Source of the DNA: an uncultured Arachnia sp.
GTDB taxonomy: Bacteria; Actinomycetota; Actinomycetes; Propionibacteriales; Propionibacteriaceae
Direction: 5' to 3'
NCBI GenBank assembly: GCA_947493705.1
Contig: CANLSH010000001.1
Span: 124,001 to 188,000 of the forward strand
Length of the DNA: 64,000 nt
How positions within the stretch are numbered: the first letter of the stretch is position 1; each line of letters opens with the position of its first letter. The notes under the pieces were generated by a model, which saw nothing but the letters and a program-made list of their open reading frames with translations, made no database searches and was not told the DNA's origin. The position numbers and the translations under genes are program-made. Positions 26,796 through 35,263 of this stretch are shown here, in pieces.

Positions 26796-27485
26796 ATGGC
26801 GCAACAAGACGGCCAGTACGACATTCTTCCCCTTCTGGGGAGGGGTAAACATCGCAATCCCCGCAAGGGAGCCTGCTTCATGGAGCTCGCCTCCTATCTT
26901 GCCGGTGAGCGCTGGAGCGACAGTCCCGCCTGCACGCACAGGTTGCTCGCGCACATTGCACGGTTGGTGAACGACTTCACCGACGACTCGGCTCGTCCAC
27001 GGCTTGCAATCCTGATTCCCTCAGTCATAGGACTGCAGAGTCAGGATCCGCGTTGGGACCACGAACTGACCCTGCTCGCAGCCGCCCACGCCCTTCCGGT
27101 CGCGGCCGAGCCAAGTCAGCGATCCCTCGCGGTGGGCATGCTCGTGTGCGAACGTCTGTACGCCGATCTGGAGGGCCGTCCCCCCGGCACGCTCAGTGCC
27201 CGCACGCGCGCCGCATTCAGCGAAGTTCCCATGGCGGAGAACTGGGCTCGTACATTCCTGTGCACCGCCCGGAGTCAGGGCAGTCAGTCCCCCGGACCCG
27301 CAGTCATCGAGGTTGCGGTGAGGTCCATCGCCTTCGCGTGTGTTCCGGATCCTGCGGCTCGGCTCCATGCACTTCTCTCGGAAGCCATCGATCTGTGTCG
27401 CGATTTCTCTGGTGTTGCCTCGGACCGCCCGGAGGAGCTGAGGCACGAGAGTTGGCGTCCGGTCTGCAAGCCCGCAACCCTCTGA
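26796..27485 (+). CDS. Conserved actinobacterial protein of unknown function
   Basis: 229 residues, no signal peptide or membrane helix. The N-terminal QYDILPLLGRGKHRNPRKGACFMELASYLAGERWSDSPACTH recalls a protein type found in many actinobacteria with no assigned role. The rest is helical, with LARLVNDFTDD-, LIPSVIGL- and LAVGMLVCERL-type segments. Cysteines appear at GACF, PACTH and VCERL. The ATG at 26796 has AGGTG with a 6-base spacer, and the GTG at 26787 is less likely. It is divergent from the sugar dehydrogenase gene and convergent with the siderophore reductase gene. Confidence 0.75.
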   Translation: MAQQDGQYDILPLLGRGKHRNPRKGACFMELASYLAGERWSDSPACTHRLLAHIARLVNDFTDDSARPRLAILIPSVIGLQSQDPRWDHELTLLAAAHALPVAAEPSQRSLAVGMLVCERLYADLEGRPPGTLSARTRAAFSEVPMAENWARTFLCTARSQGSQSPGPAVIEVAVRSIAFACVPDPAARLHALLSEAIDLCRDFSGVASDRPEELRHESWRPVCKPATL

Positions 27486-27492
27486 TGCATCG

Positions 27493-28347
27493 TCAGGACT
27501 GTCCAGCTGCCGCTTCTTCAGCCTCCATCGCAGCGACGAACTCATGCTTGCTGGCCTGCCAGGCGTCCTCGGTGTAGTTGGTTCGCCAGTAACCGGAGAT
27601 GGATGCGCGAGCCTTCTCCAGCCCACGCTCCACGAAAAGATAGCGACGGATGTCCTTCACCATGTGTGCATTGCCGTGGACGAACGCCTGCACCCTTCCA
27701 TCGGGATACGGGGCATTGCGCACAGCCTGGGCCAGGCCAACACCATGGGAGTGATCGTCTCTGTGCACCCAGTGGACGGTGGTGCGCTCATTGACCGGGA
27801 GTTCGATGCGATGGGCCTCGTCCTCCACCTCCACGAACACTTCTGCAACGACATCGGCGGGCAGCGCCTGCAAAGTGGCGGCGATGGCTGGCAATGCAGC
27901 CTCGTCCCCGGCAACCAGCAGCGCATCGGCGGAGTGATCGGGGATGAACTTACCACCCGGGCCACGAAAACCGATCCGGTCCCCAGGAGTGGCTTTCGCC
28001 GCCCACGGTCCCGCCAGTCCCTCGTCGCCATGGACGACGAAGTCAACTGCCATGGTGTTGGATTCTCGTTCGAACGATCGCACGGTGTAGGTACGGGTGA
28101 CAGGCCGTTGACCGGCCGGCAGCGTGGTGCGCAGCAGCGCAGGATCAAATGGCCAGCTGTAGTCCGCACCCTTCGGGGGGAAGAAGAACTTGATGTAGTG
28201 GTCAGTGCACTCCAGCGGGGGGATGCCACGCAGGTCCTCACCGGTGAAGAACAGTCGCACGAGTCCGGGCGACAGCCATTCGACTCCCACCACCTCTGCC
28301 TCGCGGACCATCTTCTTGTCATTCTTTGCAGCACCGTCAACAGTCAC
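27493..28347 (-). CDS. Siderophore-interacting FAD protein (ferric-siderophore reductase)
   Basis: 284 residues from the GTG at 28347. SIP family: FAD-binding domain with RTYTVRSFERE (flavin motif R-x-Y-[ST]) and a C-terminal NAD(P)H-type domain with LLVAGDEAALPAIAATLQAL, ending with a Trp/Tyr-rich GYWRTNYTEDAW. Such proteins reduce ferric siderophores to release iron. An iron box overlaps the region just before the start, so repression by a DtxR/IdeR-type regulator is expected. ATG 28311 is another possible start. Convergent with the unknown gene at 26796. Confidence 0.88.
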   Translation of the reverse strand: MTVDGAAKNDKKMVREAEVVGVEWLSPGLVRLFFTGEDLRGIPPLECTDHYIKFFFPPKGADYSWPFDPALLRTTLPAGQRPVTRTYTVRSFERESNTMAVDFVVHGDEGLAGPWAAKATPGDRIGFRGPGGKFIPDHSADALLVAGDEAALPAIAATLQALPADVVAEVFVEVEDEAHRIELPVNERTTVHWVHRDDHSHGVGLAQAVRNAPYPDGRVQAFVHGNAHMVKDIRRYLFVERGLEKARASISGYWRTNYTEDAWQASKHEFVAAMEAEEAAAGQS

Positions 28348-28352
28348 GATGG

Positions 28353-28371
28353 CAAGGGTAGCCTTACCTGC
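28353..28371. promoter_or_regulatory. DtxR/IdeR iron box before the siderophore reductase gene
   Basis: On the minus strand the 19 bases GCAGGTAAGGCTACCCTTG match the iron-box consensus TTAGGTTAGGCTAACCTAA at 14 positions, including the AGGT and GGCTA core. It lies 6 bases before the GTG start. Position and consensus fit iron-dependent repression. Confidence 0.7.
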
Positions 28372-28598
28372 GACGGGGGTCGCGACATTTCGTCCATCAA
28401 GCGGTCCGGCCCCCCGAGTTTCACCCTCCGCCCGTCGGTTCGTGACTCTATGTGGCCCTTGACACATGAGCCGCTCCGGAGGAGGATCACATATTCGCTC
28501 GGACGACGTCAGGTGACCCAGACGATCAGGCGAAGATGCCGATTCGTTCCACTGTGGCGGCCCTTCAGCGGCCCCCATGACAGAAGGGAAGATCATCC

Positions 28599-29809
28599 AT
28601 GAGCAGCAACCGCGTAGTGGTGTACAAAGGCCCCGGCGAGACCGCTGTGGAGTCCATCGACTATCCCAAGCTCGAACTCCCCCACGATGTGGTGACCGGT
28701 TTGGGTCTGAAGAAGAGCGCCCCGCATGCGGTGATTCTCAAGATCGTCACCACCAACATCTGCGGAAGCGACCAGCACATGGTGCGCGGACGCACCACGG
28801 CCCCTGTGGGGCAGACACTGGGACACGAGATCACCGGTGAGGTGGTCGAACTCGGGGATGACGTGCTGTTTGTGAAGAAGGCGACATCTGTTCAGTCCCC
28901 TTCAACATCGCCTGCGGCCGCTGCCGCATGTGCAATGAGCGCAAGACCGGAATCTGTCTCAACGTCAACCCGGCCCGTCCGGGCGCGGCGTACGGATATG
29001 TGGACATGGGCGGCTGGATCGGCGGCCAGGCGGAGTACGTCATGGTGCCCTTCGCTGACTTCAATCTGCTGAAATTCCCTGACCAGGATCAGGCCCTGGA
29101 AAAGATCCTCGATCTGACCATGCTTTCTGACATCTTCCCCACGGGCTTCCATGGCGCACAGACGGCGGGGGTCACCACTGGCTCCACCGTGTACGTCGCC
29201 GGAGCGGGCCCCGTGGGGCTGGCCGCCGCATACTCGGCACAGGTACTCGGCGCCTCGGCCGTCATCGTGGGCGACATGAACGCCGAACGACTGGCGCAGG
29301 CCAAGAGCTTCGGCTGCGAGACGGTTGATCTCAGCAGCGGCAATGACCTCCCCGACATGATCGCCGAGATCCTTGGGGAACCCGTGGTGGATGCCGCGGT
29401 CGACGCTGTCGGATTCGAGGCCCGAGGGCATGGTGAAGGTGCTGCCGAGGCGCCTGCGACGGTACTCAACGACGTCATGACGGTGTCGCGTGCGGGTGCA
29501 AGCCTGGGCATTCCGGGACTGTACGTGACGGGAGACCCCGGCGCCGTCGATGAGGCTGCCAAGAAGGGGCGCATCGGGGTGGACCTGGGGACGGGCTGGG
29601 CGAAATCTCACTCCTTCACCACAGGCCAGTGCCCGGTGAAGAAGTACAACCGTCAGCTCATGAACCTGATCCTCGCCGACAAGGCCCACATCGCCAAGGC
29701 CCTCAACGCGAAGACCATCTCACTGGACGAGGCACCCGAGAGCTACAAAGCCTTCGACAAGGGAGCGGCAACCAAATACGTCATTGACCCCCATGGGATG
29801 GTGGCCTGA
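28599..29809 (+). pseudogene. fdhA: Glutathione-independent formaldehyde dehydrogenase, frameshifted
   Basis: Zinc-dependent medium-chain dehydrogenase, about 403 residues when repaired. Formaldehyde plus NAD is turned to formate. The N-terminal part (28599 to about 28882) carries the catalytic-zinc ligands NICGSDQHM and GHEITGE. The C-terminal part (in another frame, open from 28928) has CNERKTGICLNVNPARPG, LSDIFPTG and the NAD-binding VAGAGPVGLAAA. Adding one G after AAGAAG at 28875-28880 restores GDICSVPFNIACGRCRMC, with all structural-zinc cysteines. A single missing base therefore breaks the gene. Either it is a recent pseudogene or a sequence error. A bidirectional hairpin follows. Confidence 0.85.
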
Positions 29810-29877
29810 CGGCTTCGGCGTTGCCGGACCGCACTGCTCACAGGCATTGCACCAGCTCACGCAACACTGGTGAAAGG

Positions 29878-29924
29878 AAAAGTTCCTGCCCGGCCACGTG
29901 CCGGACAGGAACTTTTCTGTTTGT
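29878..29924. terminator. Intrinsic terminator between fdhA and tRNA-Ala
   Basis: Long stem-loop: AAAAGTTCCTG plus CCCGGC pairs with its complement ending CAGGAACTTTT at 29916, then TTTTCTGTTTG. The A-run before and the T-run after allow it to work in both directions, ending fdhA on the plus strand and the tRNA transcript on the minus strand. Confidence 0.85.
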
Positions 29925-29926
29925 TG

Positions 29927-29999
29927 TGGAGCTAAGGAGATTCGAACTCCTGACCTCTTCCATGCCATGGAAGCGCGCTACCAACTGCGCCATAGCCCC
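29927..29999 (-). tRNA. tRNA-Ala (anticodon GGC)
   Basis: 73 nt cloverleaf. Acceptor stem GGGGCTA pairs with TAGCTCC (one G-U pair). The D arm has GCGC-AGTTGGTA-GCGC. The anticodon stem CTTCC/GGAAG encloses the loop ATGGCAT, so the anticodon is GGC (alanine, GCC/GCU codons). The T arm has GGAGTTCGAATCTCC. CCA is not encoded. On the minus strand a TAACAT -10-like element lies at 30023-30028. Confidence 0.96.
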
Positions 30000-30046
30000 G
30001 CTGCCGCCTCAGCGACTCGGCAATGTTAGCGCAGGAGGCGCCGTCA

Positions 30047-30664
30047 TTACCAATCGCGCAATTGGGTATCCACGTTGTGTGCCACGAGCCAGGTTGCACG
30101 CTCGGAGAATGCCACTTCAGACCAGTGCGCATTCCCGAGGGCTCCGATGATTCGAGCCCCCGCAGGCAGCCCCAGAATGTGCTGCAGCATCTTCGAGAAC
30201 AGAAACCCGTGCCCCACAATGAGCGCTTCTTTACCCTTGTGACGTCGGAGGATCCGCTCAATCGCCGGCATGGCCCTCTGCAACATCTCGCCTTCGGTCT
30301 CGCCGTCCTCCGAACGACGGAAATCGCGGCCTTCGGTGTACCACGTGGCGTACTGCGGGAATTCTGACTCCACCTCGGTGCGCGTCTTACCGCTCCAGGA
30401 GCCGACGTTGATCTCCTGTAAGCGCTTGTCCAACTGCACCTCAAGCCCCAACACATCCGCCACGCCGCGAGCTGTCACCGCCGCACGCTGCAGGTCTGAG
30501 GAGTACACCGCGGCAAACTCCCGGTTGCTCAGTGCGTGGGCGGCCAACTGTGCCTGTTTCAGACCAACACGGTCCAGCTCCACATCCGCCTGGCCCTGCA
30601 GACGCCGTGTGTCATTCCATTCGGTGCGCCCGTGACGGAGGAAAACCAGCTTGGTGATGCTCAC
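30047..30664 (-). CDS. Histidine phosphatase superfamily protein
   Basis: 205 residues. Phosphoglycerate-mutase-like phosphatase: the phospho-histidine signature LVFLRHGRTEWND is at residues 6-18, the catalytic acid region EINVGSWSGKT follows, and the second histidine is in ALIVGHGFL. The substrate is unknown. Relatives at this place in actinobacteria are often named glucosyl-3-phosphoglycerate phosphatase or simply mutase-like. The GTG at 30664 overlaps the rsfS stop (GTGA), which fixes the start and predicts coupled translation. The order proA-nadD-rsfS-phosphatase is conserved in actinobacteria. Confidence 0.9.
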   Translation of the reverse strand: MSITKLVFLRHGRTEWNDTRRLQGQADVELDRVGLKQAQLAAHALSNREFAAVYSSDLQRAAVTARGVADVLGLEVQLDKRLQEINVGSWSGKTRTEVESEFPQYATWYTEGRDFRRSEDGETEGEMLQRAMPAIERILRRHKGKEALIVGHGFLFSKMLQHILGLPAGARIIGALGNAHWSEVAFSERATWLVAHNVDTQLRDW

Positions 30665-31059
30665 GATGCGTCTTCGTCTGCGTCCTGCTGCGGAAACGCT
30701 ACCTCCAGCGGAATCTGCGGACAGTCCTTCCACAGTCGCTCCAGGTTGTAGAGCGATCGCTCTTCGGTGTGCTGCACGTGAACAACGAAATCGATGTAAT
30801 CCAGCAGAACCCAACGATTCTCGCGGTCACCCTCTCGCCGTGCCGTCTTGCGGCCCACCTTGTGGAGCGCTTCTTCCACGGCATCCACGATTGCGGAAAC
30901 CTGCCGCTCATTGTTGCCTGTGGCGACCAGGAAGATGTCGGTGATCGTCAACTGCTCGCTGACGTCGAACGCGACAATACTGGTGCCCAGTTTGTCCGCG
31001 GCTGCCTGGGCGGCCACCTTGACGGGACGAATGGCTTCTTCAGTGGCTGTCAATTTCAA
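30661..31059 (-). CDS. rsfS: Ribosome silencing factor
   Basis: 132 residues. RsfS binds ribosomal protein L14 and blocks subunit joining in slow growth. Conserved stretches: [43 protein letters not shown] and the C-terminal [16 protein letters not shown]. The start overlaps the nadD stop by four bases (ATGA, 31056-31059), and the stop overlaps the phosphatase start, so three genes form one tightly coupled unit. Confidence 0.95.
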   Translation of the reverse strand: MKLTATEEAIRPVKVAAQAAADKLGTSIVAFDVSEQLTITDIFLVATGNNERQVSAIVDAVEEALHKVGRKTARREGDRENRWVLLDYIDFVVHVQHTEERSLYNLERLWKDCPQIPLEVAFPQQDADEDAS

Positions 31060-31709
31060 ACTCCAGAATCAGGGTTGGGGTACAGGCCACGCTTGGCGAT
31101 GTACTGGACGATGCCGTCCGGTACGAGGTACCAGATTGGCTCACTTCTGCGCACACGCTCACGACAGTCCGTGGACGAGATGGCCAGTGCAGGGATTTCG
31201 AGGAGCGTCACACGATCCGCTGGGAGATGTTTGAGATCCTCAACGGTCATCGGTACCCCCGGCCGGGTGACACCCACAAAATGGGCGAGATCAAAGAGCT
31301 CGTCGGCGCCATACCAGGTGAGGATCTGACGGACAGCGTCGGCGCCGGTGATGAAGAACAGATCCACTTCCGACCCGCGCTCGGCGTGCAAATCCTTGAG
31401 GGTGTCAACGGTGTAGGTGTCACCTTCGCGGTCGATGTCCACGCGGGAAACAGAGAATCGCGGATTGGATGCGGTGGCGATGACGGTCATCAGGTACCGG
31501 TCCTCAGGCATGGAGACCTCGCGGTCACGCTTCTGCCACGGCTGACCCGTGGGGACAAACACCACCTCGTCGAGCTCAAATTGAGCGGCGACTTCACTTC
31601 CCGCCACCAGGTGTCCGTGGTGGATGGGATCAAAAGTCCCGCCCATGACCCCGAGGCGGTATCTGCGGCCACTCGTGGTGCGGGCGATGCCCAGCTCAGT
31701 GCTGCTCAC
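31056..31709 (-). CDS. nadD: Nicotinate-nucleotide adenylyltransferase
   Basis: 217 residues. It transfers AMP to nicotinate mononucleotide, the penultimate step of NAD synthesis. Nucleotidyltransferase motif [12 protein letters not shown] (H-x-G-H) lies near the N-terminus and the second motif [11 protein letters not shown] near the C-terminus. The GTG at 31709 overlaps the stop of a small upstream membrane-protein gene (GTGA), which supports it over the longer frame from 31748. Confidence 0.94.
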   Translation of the reverse strand: MSSTELGIARTTSGRRYRLGVMGGTFDPIHHGHLVAGSEVAAQFELDEVVFVPTGQPWQKRDREVSMPEDRYLMTVIATASNPRFSVSRVDIDREGDTYTVDTLKDLHAERGSEVDLFFITGADAVRQILTWYGADELFDLAHFVGVTRPGVPMTVEDLKHLPADRVTLLEIPALAISSTDCRERVRRSEPIWYLVPDGIVQYIAKRGLYPNPDSGV

Positions 31710-31846
31710 TCGGAGTTCGGCCGACCCGAACCCATACCGACCACCCACGCCAGAGCAGCCATGAATCCGGCGAATGCGAGGATTCCGGCAACAAAGGTGG
31801 GGATGGCCGGCTCGGACGCCGCAGTTTCGAGAAGCGTGATGATCAT
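31706..31846 (-). CDS. Small single-pass membrane protein upstream of nadD
   Basis: 46 residues. A short hydrophilic N-terminus is followed by one clear membrane helix ([22 protein letters not shown]) and a charged tail ending RPNSE. It lies between proA and nadD. Its stop TGA overlaps the nadD GTG by the four-base GTGA pattern, a strong sign that it is translated. No family was named, though small membrane genes at this place are seen in other actinobacteria. ATG 31855 is an alternative start three codons earlier. Confidence 0.65.
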   Translation of the reverse strand: MIITLLETAASEPAIPTFVAGILAFAGFMAALAWVVGMGSGRPNSE

Positions 31847-31885
31847 GGGTCGCATCGTAGCGTGTGAAGGAGCACGGTTCCGCGC

Positions 31886-33127
31886 TCAGGCACGAATCTG
31901 ACCGTCCCCCTCGACGATGTACTTGGTGGACGTCATTTCGGCAAGACCCATGGGGCCACGGGCGTGGAGCTTCTGAGTGGAAATACCAATTTCCGCGCCA
32001 AACCCGAACTCTCCCCCGTCCACGAAGCGGCTCGATGTATTGACGAGGACGGCAGCGGCATCCACCTCTGCTGTGAAGCGTTGAGCAGCAGCCCGATCAC
32101 GGGTCACGATCGTCTCGGAATGACCAGTGCTGTGCTGTCGGATGTGTTCCAAAGCCTCATCCAGGGAATCAACCTGTTTGGCCGCCAGATCCATGGAGAG
32201 ATACTCCTCGTCGTACTCCCCGGGCTCGATGGGCATCACGCCGTGACCCCACTGCTGGGTCGCTGTATCACCATGCACCTGGACGCCCACATCTGCAAGG
32301 GCCGGAAGCGCCTTGCGCCAGAAGTCGGCCGAGATGTCGCGATGCACCAGTACCGTCTCCAGCGCATTGCAGACGCTGCAGCGCTGCGCCTTGGCGTTGG
32401 CCACAATGCTCACGGCCATGTCCACGTCGGCAGTGGCGTCGACGAAGAGATGACAATTGCCGGTGCCGGTTTCAATCACCGGCACCCTGGATCCATCCAC
32501 GATCGCCTTGATCAGGCCCGCGCCACCGCGGGGAATCAGGACGTCCACCATGCCACGAGCAGTCATCATCTCAGCCGTCACTTCCCGTCCGCCTTCAACG
32601 AGATTGACCGCATTGACGTCCACGCCCGCCGATTCCAAGCCAGCACGCAGAGCTGTGACCGTGGCCCGGTTGGTGTTGATGGCTGAGCTCGATCCCCGCA
32701 GCAGGGCGGCATTTCCTGATTTCAGGCAGATGCCTGCGGCGTCGGCAGTGACGTTGGGCCGAGCTTCGTAAATGATGCCCACCACACCAAAAGGCACGCG
32801 CGTCTGGGTGACGCTCACTCCATTGGGGAGCTTCCAGCCGCGAACGACGTCACCCACGGGATCGGCCAGCAGAGCCAGATCCCGCAACCCGGCCACCATT
32901 CCCGCCAGGCGGGACGGGTCCAGCCGCAGTCGGTCAATGATCGCGCCGCTGGTTCCGGCCTGATCTGCAGCATCGACGTCCACGGCGTTGGCTGCCAGCA
33001 CCTCCGATTCCGCAGCAGCGAGCGCGTCGGCCATCGCTGCAAGAGCCCCATCCTTTTCACGGCGTGTGAGCGTGAGAAGAGCCTGGCTCGCCCGGCGGGC
33101 GGTCAGGGCCTGATTGGTGAACGTCAT
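31886..33127 (-). CDS. proA: Gamma-glutamyl phosphate reductase
   Basis: 413 residues. NADPH-dependent reductase of proline synthesis, making glutamate semialdehyde from gamma-glutamyl phosphate. Aldehyde-dehydrogenase-like fold with the catalytic cysteine in [34 protein letters not shown] (cofactor binding) and [15 protein letters not shown] at the C-terminus. It starts the nadD-rsfS gene set on the minus strand. The usual partner proB is not in this window. The 241 bases upstream (33128-33368) hold no recognised gene. Confidence 0.95.
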   Translation of the reverse strand: MTFTNQALTARRASQALLTLTRREKDGALAAMADALAAAESEVLAANAVDVDAADQAGTSGAIIDRLRLDPSRLAGMVAGLRDLALLADPVGDVVRGWKLPNGVSVTQTRVPFGVVGIIYEARPNVTADAAGICLKSGNAALLRGSSSAINTNRATVTALRAGLESAGVDVNAVNLVEGGREVTAEMMTARGMVDVLIPRGGAGLIKAIVDGSRVPVIETGTGNCHLFVDATADVDMAVSIVANAKAQRCSVCNALETVLVHRDISADFWRKALPALADVGVQVHGDTATQQWGHGVMPIEPGEYDEEYLSMDLAAKQVDSLDEALEHIRQHSTGHSETIVTRDRAAAQRFTAEVDAAAVLVNTSSRFVDGGEFGFGAEIGISTQKLHARGPMGLAEMTSTKYIVEGDGQIRA

Positions 33128-33368
33128 TGCAGCAGTCTAGTGAACCACTCATCAATGCTGTTCTCGGCGAGGACGTACCGGGCGGGATGAGATGGTGTCA
33201 CTGCATCTGGTGCGTGTACTGGTTGTCCATATCCAGATGTAGTGGCGCTAGATCGCCCGATCCGGTTCGCCGCAGCCAGGACATGAATGATCAGTGGTTC
33301 CGTGGGCCAGCCGGTCTGTTTCAGCTTCTTCTCAATCGGGCTGTCAGGTCGGGTCGATGTGGCGAAGC

Positions 33369-34013
33369 TCAGGTCACCGGCTCCATGGCAACAGGCTCCT
33401 TCACCGTGGTTGGAACGTGCACCACCACGGTGCCCCGCGCCATGCGGTGCAGGAAGTAGAGGAGGTTGATCAGCGAGAGAGTACCGAGCAACGAGGCACA
33501 GACGGTGATGGAGGTCTCTCCATAGAGAAGGCCCCAGGTCAGCCACAGCGCCTGCACGAAGAAGGCGACGGCAAGGAACGGCAGGGAGACGCCGGACAAG
33601 TCGCGGGCAGCATACATGGTGCGCAGCTGGGACACCTGTCCCACAACGAAGGGCGCAGCGACGATGAACCCGAAGACGAGCGGACCGAGCCAGACATCTG
33701 TCGCGAACAAGGCCATGGACAGCAGAGGTGGTACGAGAAGCGCGGGAAACAGCGGCGCCCCACGGTCTCTCTGAACAAGGACGCAGACGGCGAGACTGCT
33801 GATGGTCAGCACCAAGTTGGGGTATTGCATCTGCGGAACGCCCACCATGAATCCGTGCATGGCCCACGCCCCGGTGGAGGCGGCATTCAACTGGAAGAGC
33901 GACAGCGATACTCCGGCGCTGGAGCGGGTACGCAGGAGACGAAAGAGCTGGGGAAAAGCAGATGCCATGCCGAAGCTGGCGGCTACCCAGCCGAGGATGT
34001 CCAGAGGAGTCAA
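33369..34013 (-). CDS. PQ-loop repeat membrane protein (SWEET/MtN3-like)
   Basis: 214 residues, about seven membrane helices. Two PQ-loop type repeats: FPQLFRLLRTRSSAGVSL (about 20-37) and SQLRTMYAARDLSGVSL in the second half. Each is followed by a helix with Gly and Trp, as in SemiSWEET/SWEET sugar exporters and related lysosomal proteins. Substrate is not deducible. The start is TTG at 34013, with AAGGA about 12 bases upstream. It separates proA from dprA, which in many relatives are not neighbours. Confidence 0.78.
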   Translation of the reverse strand: MTPLDILGWVAASFGMASAFPQLFRLLRTRSSAGVSLSLFQLNAASTGAWAMHGFMVGVPQMQYPNLVLTISSLAVCVLVQRDRGAPLFPALLVPPLLSMALFATDVWLGPLVFGFIVAAPFVVGQVSQLRTMYAARDLSGVSLPFLAVAFFVQALWLTWGLLYGETSITVCASLLGTLSLINLLYFLHRMARGTVVVHVPTTVKEPVAMEPVT

Positions 34014-34143
34014 TGTGGTTCGTGTCCTTGGCAGACGTGAGTGTTCCCGCTGGAAAGCTGGGAAAGAATCACCCTATCCCACAGCCGCCCGTGGAGACCA
34101 GCGAGATGAACTGCGCCAGGTCCGGCTCACCTGTCTGCATCCC

Positions 34144-35262
34144 TCAGCGCTTGCCCGTCGGCAGCCGCCAGCTGGCCTCCCCTACTCCCTCCAACCATCC
34201 GAGCTCGACCAGCTCATCCACGCTCGCCAGGCATTCCGGGACTGACAACCCCGTGCGCGACATCAGGTCGTTCACAGTCACCTCTTCCCTTGGTGCCACG
34301 ACCTCGCGCAGCCCTCGCAGACGGGCCGGGAGGAGGTCCAGCGGCCGCTCAGCACCCCACAGGGGAATCTCGAGCTCCGGTTGCAGCGGAGAGAGCAACT
34401 CGCTAACATCCGCGACGGAGGTCACCAGGGTGGCTGTTCCATCCCGGATGAGGCGGTGCGGTGTCACAGACAGCGACGACGTCACCGGACCGGGAACCGC
34501 CATGACATGCTTACCCAGAGCACTGGCCCAGCTGGCTGTGTTCCTGGCCCCGGAGCGGGCTGCGGCTTCCACAACGACGACGCCCTCAGTGAGCGCTGCG
34601 ATCAACCGGTTCCGGGCGAGGAAAGCGGCCTTCAAGGGTCGACAACCCGGGGGCGCCTCCGATACCACCGCACCACGAGCCACCACACCCTCCATCAGAC
34701 TGCTGTGGGCAAGGGGGTAGGCCGCATCCACCCCGTTCGCCAGCACCGCCACCGTGGGATGCCGTGTCGAGAGGGCTCCCCGATGAGCCGCCGCGTCGAT
34801 CCCAAACGCCAGCCCGGACACCACCACCCGTCCTGCCAACCCCAAATCCGCACCGAACTCCGTGGCCACGTGGCTGCCGTACGACGTCGACGCCCTGGCA
34901 CCCACCACCGCCACCGCTCCCACCAACTCAGCCAGCGACACACTGCCCCGCACCCACAACCCCAGCGGCTGATCGCCCTGGCCTCCCAATCGCACCCCCT
35001 CCAAGCGGCCAAGGGATTCGGGCCACTCATCGTCGCCGGGCACGAGGAAGCGTGCCCGACACCGCTGCGTATCCGCGACGAGCTGGTCCACATCAAGGGC
35101 CAACGCTCTTCGCCCCCACGGACTGTTCGCGTCACGGCCCAGCACCGCTTCCCACACCTCCACCGCCCCGTGAAGCTGAACCAGCTCAGACAGCTGCGGA
35201 TTACCCTGCGGTTGCAGAGCACACAGCCCCATCCGGGCCCTCCTGTCATCAAATTCAGCCAT
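34144..35262 (-). CDS. dprA: DNA-processing protein DprA
   Basis: 372 residues. DprA binds incoming single-stranded DNA and loads RecA in natural transformation. The Rossmann core shows AVVGARASTSYGSHVA, VVSGLAFGIDAAAHRGAL and TVAVLANGVDAAYPLAH...VVSEAPPG. An N-terminal helical domain and a C-terminal winged-helix-like domain flank it. It starts one base after the comM stop, so they share a transcript. Together with comM this is the standard actinobacterial pair, found even in species not known to be transformable. Confidence 0.94.
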   Translation of the reverse strand: MAEFDDRRARMGLCALQPQGNPQLSELVQLHGAVEVWEAVLGRDANSPWGRRALALDVDQLVADTQRCRARFLVPGDDEWPESLGRLEGVRLGGQGDQPLGLWVRGSVSLAELVGAVAVVGARASTSYGSHVATEFGADLGLAGRVVVSGLAFGIDAAAHRGALSTRHPTVAVLANGVDAAYPLAHSSLMEGVVARGAVVSEAPPGCRPLKAAFLARNRLIAALTEGVVVVEAAARSGARNTASWASALGKHVMAVPGPVTSSLSVTPHRLIRDGTATLVTSVADVSELLSPLQPELEIPLWGAERPLDLLPARLRGLREVVAPREEVTVNDLMSRTGLSVPECLASVDELVELGWLEGVGEASWRLPTGKR

Positions 35263-35263
35263 G

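Noticed and set aside
33128-33368. Gene in the gap between proA and the PQ-loop gene
   Set aside because: Frames here are shadows running in from neighbouring genes, with no ribosome site or similarity.
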